DNA of 7,953 nt. It comes from Candidatus Uhrbacteria bacterium RIFOXYB12_FULL_58_10 (GTDB lineage: Bacteria > Patescibacteriota > Patescibacteriia > 2-12-FULL-57-11). Positions 6,356-7,953 of this stretch are shown here, piece after piece. Below the pieces are notes generated by a model. That model worked only from the letters and a program-made list of their open reading frames with translations. It was not told the origin of the DNA and made no database searches. Where the stretch lies: positions 1-7,953 of the forward strand of contig CALRHY010000029.1 in assembly GCA_943359495.1 (NCBI GenBank). Direction: 5' to 3'. The translations under genes and the position numbers were made by a program. The number at the start of each line of letters is the position of its first letter. Positions within the stretch are counted from its first letter, which is position 1.

Positions 6356-7806
6356 CTGGTGGATTGGTTAGGGGAGGGAGGTTTGATGAACACGTTACTG
6401 GCTTTTGGTACGAACGGCAATGTGGGGCGCTTTGCTCGCACTGGCAGTTCGCAGCGTTGATCGCGCGGATCAAATATGGAAGGCCGCAGCCGTTTACCTG
6501 AGAGGAGTGCGGCGATGCGGAATGCTCCGAAAATGGAGGGAAGGATACCGATGCCGTTGCAGCCGAGGTTGTAGAGCAAGGCGGGATTGCATGGTTCAGC
6601 ACCGATCAAACGAACGCCGGATTGCGTGTAGCCCATGAGGCCGTGCCATTGGTAGTGCTGCAGCGCCGGCTCCGTGGGGAATGTTGCAGTGAGAAACCCC
6701 CGTAATTCAGCCAGTTTTTCTTTTGGAAACGGTGCTTTTGGATTGTAGTGCATGCGTTCCGGCAACGGTTCATCGGCTCCGCCGACACAGATCAATGTTT
6801 TGCCGAATGGCGCGGCGCCCCAGTGCCGTTTCGTCACATAGAAGTAAGCGTCGTCTGGCGAGTGGGGGAATGGATAGTAACTCACCGCGGCGACTGGCGA
6901 GGGTTGTGCATACGTTTGTGCGGAAAGATATCCGATGACTCCGTGCAAAGAATCATGAAATTTTGGATCAATTGCCGCACCCCCTTCGTTTTGGATGGTG
7001 AAACGTTCAAAACCGTTGGTGCACAATATGACGCGTTCCGCAGAAATCGTATGCTCATTCGTTACCAAGCGCGCACTTCGTTTGCTCAGGATGACGTGCT
7101 GTACCGGCGTCCGTTCGATCAGACGAAAACGTTTTGGATAGTGGGCAAGTAGTGTTGTCACCAATTTTTCGGTAAACACCGCGCTGTTCGTACAACCTTT
7201 TTGCGAGACACCTGCAGCGATGTAGCGTTCGTCTGTCGTCCCCAGGAGTGCGAGCAGCTTTTCTTTTTCTATAAACGAAACTTCGCCGCGCATGCGACGC
7301 GGCAACAGGTCGTGGAGATGGGCGTCTTCTGACAAAAGCACGCGTTCGGTGCTGAGCCCAGCGGCGTGCCGTGCGTAAATGCTTTCAAAAAAGATGCGGA
7401 GTTTTTCTGGGTCGGCGATACCGAGGTAGCCGGTACAACTGCGTATGCTTTTTTCATCACCAGCAAACCGAGCAAGTTTGTGTAAGAGATGCCAGCTTTG
7501 CTCAATCGCATCAACACCGCGAGTGGTGAGCGTTGGGCCAAATTCTGCGACCAGATCGACAAACGAGCGTTCAAAATAGCTGACGATCTGCCCGGCATTG
7601 TGGCCAGTCGCTGCATGGGCCACGAGGTCGGCTTCAATGAGCAAGACACGCTTGTCCGTTTTTTCCAAAACCGCAGCAGCGGTCGCGACGCCAGCAATCC
7701 CACCACCCACAATAGCAATGTCTGTGCTGGGTTTTTCGTGCAACGACAGACGGTGAACGCCGCGGTGGCGGTTCAGCGTATCGAGCCACGGGGAAAGGTT
7801 GAGCAT
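6352..7806 (-). CDS. FAD-dependent oxidoreductase, DAO family
   Basis: A 484-residue flavoprotein of the D-amino-acid-oxidase-like (DAO, PF01266-type) family, which oxidises C-N or C-O bonds of amines, amino acids or similar substrates. The N-terminal Rossmann dinucleotide fold is clear: 'DIAIVGGGIAG' (29-39) with G34-x-G36-x-x-G39, and the ribose-binding acid E58 at the end of 'VLLIEAD'. The C-terminal FAD contact region 'GVRLIGAEP...LYNLGCNGIG' (397-420) is also typical. About 40 further residues (445-484) form a basic, Pro-rich tail beyond the usual family end. There is no signal peptide, so it should be cytoplasmic. The substrate cannot be told from sequence; relatives include gamma-glutamylputrescine oxidase-like and glycine oxidase-like enzymes. 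The ATG is 3 bases after the stop of the upstream gene, and the TGA stop overlaps the next ATG. No Shine-Dalgarno is visible. Confidence 0.92.
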   Translation of the reverse strand: MLNLSPWLDTLNRHRGVHRLSLHEKPSTDIAIVGGGIAGVATAAAVLEKTDKRVLLIEADLVAHAATGHNAGQIVSYFERSFVDLVAEFGPTLTTRGVDAIEQSWHLLHKLARFAGDEKSIRSCTGYLGIADPEKLRIFFESIYARHAAGLSTERVLLSEDAHLHDLLPRRMRGEVSFIEKEKLLALLGTTDERYIAAGVSQKGCTNSAVFTEKLVTTLLAHYPKRFRLIERTPVQHVILSKRSARLVTNEHTISAERVILCTNGFERFTIQNEGGAAIDPKFHDSLHGVIGYLSAQTYAQPSPVAAVSYYPFPHSPDDAYFYVTKRHWGAAPFGKTLICVGGADEPLPERMHYNPKAPFPKEKLAELRGFLTATFPTEPALQHYQWHGLMGYTQSGVRLIGAEPCNPALLYNLGCNGIGILPSIFGAFRIAALLSGKRLRPSIFDPRDQRCELPVRAKRPTLPFVPKASNVFIKPPSPNQSTR

Positions 7807-7809
7807 GGG

Positions 7810-7953
7810 TTACGACGTGGTACGGCTCGTTTTTTTCGATTGCTGTTTTCGTGCGCGATATTTTTCTGCCACGACATGCAACGCATTTGTACCAATGGTA
7901 TCTGTTCCTGCACCATGGTTGTCGTGAAAGGGATTATCTAAATCATGGGCAAG
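7810..7953 (-). CDS. C-terminal end of an unrecognised gene (partial, runs in from the right edge)
   Basis: An open frame enters at the right edge on the minus strand and runs 47 codons to a TAA at 7812-7810, 3 bases before the oxidoreductase ATG. Visible residues include 'AHDLDNPFHDNHGAGTDT' and 'NALHVVAEKYRARK', ending in a strongly basic tail rich in Lys, Arg, Ser and Thr. The tight spacing and same strand argue that it is a real gene in the same operon. I do not recognise the family. The acidic and His-containing segment followed by an amphipathic helix and a basic tail look like the soluble cytoplasmic end of a protein, but that is only an impression. Confidence 0.65.
   Translation of the reverse strand, partial: LAHDLDNPFHDNHGAGTDTIGTNALHVVAEKYRARKQQSKKTSRTTS

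Noticed and set aside
7489..7941. A 150-codon open frame on the plus strand
   Set aside because: It is antisense to the Rossmann-fold region of the oxidoreductase and spans the intergenic boundary. No domain is recognised.

Overview
The window reads as part of a bacterial chromosome, most likely from a Patescibacteria/CPR-type organism (inference). Three things point that way. The 591-residue secreted protein combines an N-terminal 'YFIWQGERYAFPNEK...' type domain with a long alternating Thr-Asn/Val-Asn linker, a style I associate with Patescibacteria surface proteins. The type IV pilus genes are compact, with a short PilC and atypical pilin-like proteins. Genes are nearly gapless, and none of the seven visible starts has a recognisable Shine-Dalgarno sequence. 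No rRNA or marker gene is present, so the lineage is not proven. The standard bacterial code fits: the oxidoreductase gene ends in TGA within an ATGA overlap, and the other genes end in TAA or TAG.

Every supported gene is on the minus strand, so the biological order runs from high to low coordinates. The first transcription unit (7953 to 4580) holds the C-terminal end of an unrecognised gene, then a DAO-family FAD-dependent oxidoreductase, then a large secreted or surface protein. The oxidoreductase starts 3 bases after the first gene's stop. The surface protein starts inside the oxidoreductase stop codon (ATGA). A strong hairpin terminator closes this unit at 4530-4560.

The second unit (4485 to the left edge) starts at an extended -10 promoter and encodes type IV pilus machinery. 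In order it holds the assembly ATPase PilB, the inner-membrane platform protein PilC, a PilV-like prepilin, a second PilW-like prepilin, and the first 18 codons of a further gene running off the left edge. Gaps are 8, -23, 2 and 10 bases, so the genes are probably co-transcribed and partly translationally coupled. PilB powers polymerisation, PilC anchors the motor in the membrane, and the two prepilins carry peptidase cleavage sites with Glu at +5. They are probably minor pilins that prime or tip the fibre.

The most interesting points are the PilV-like prepilin, which appears to carry a concanavalin A/LamG-like beta-sandwich inserted in its pilin body (a candidate adhesin at the pilus tip), and the two-domain surface protein of unknown function coupled to a flavoprotein. 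I see no CRISPR array, tRNA, rRNA, insertion sequence or phage feature.
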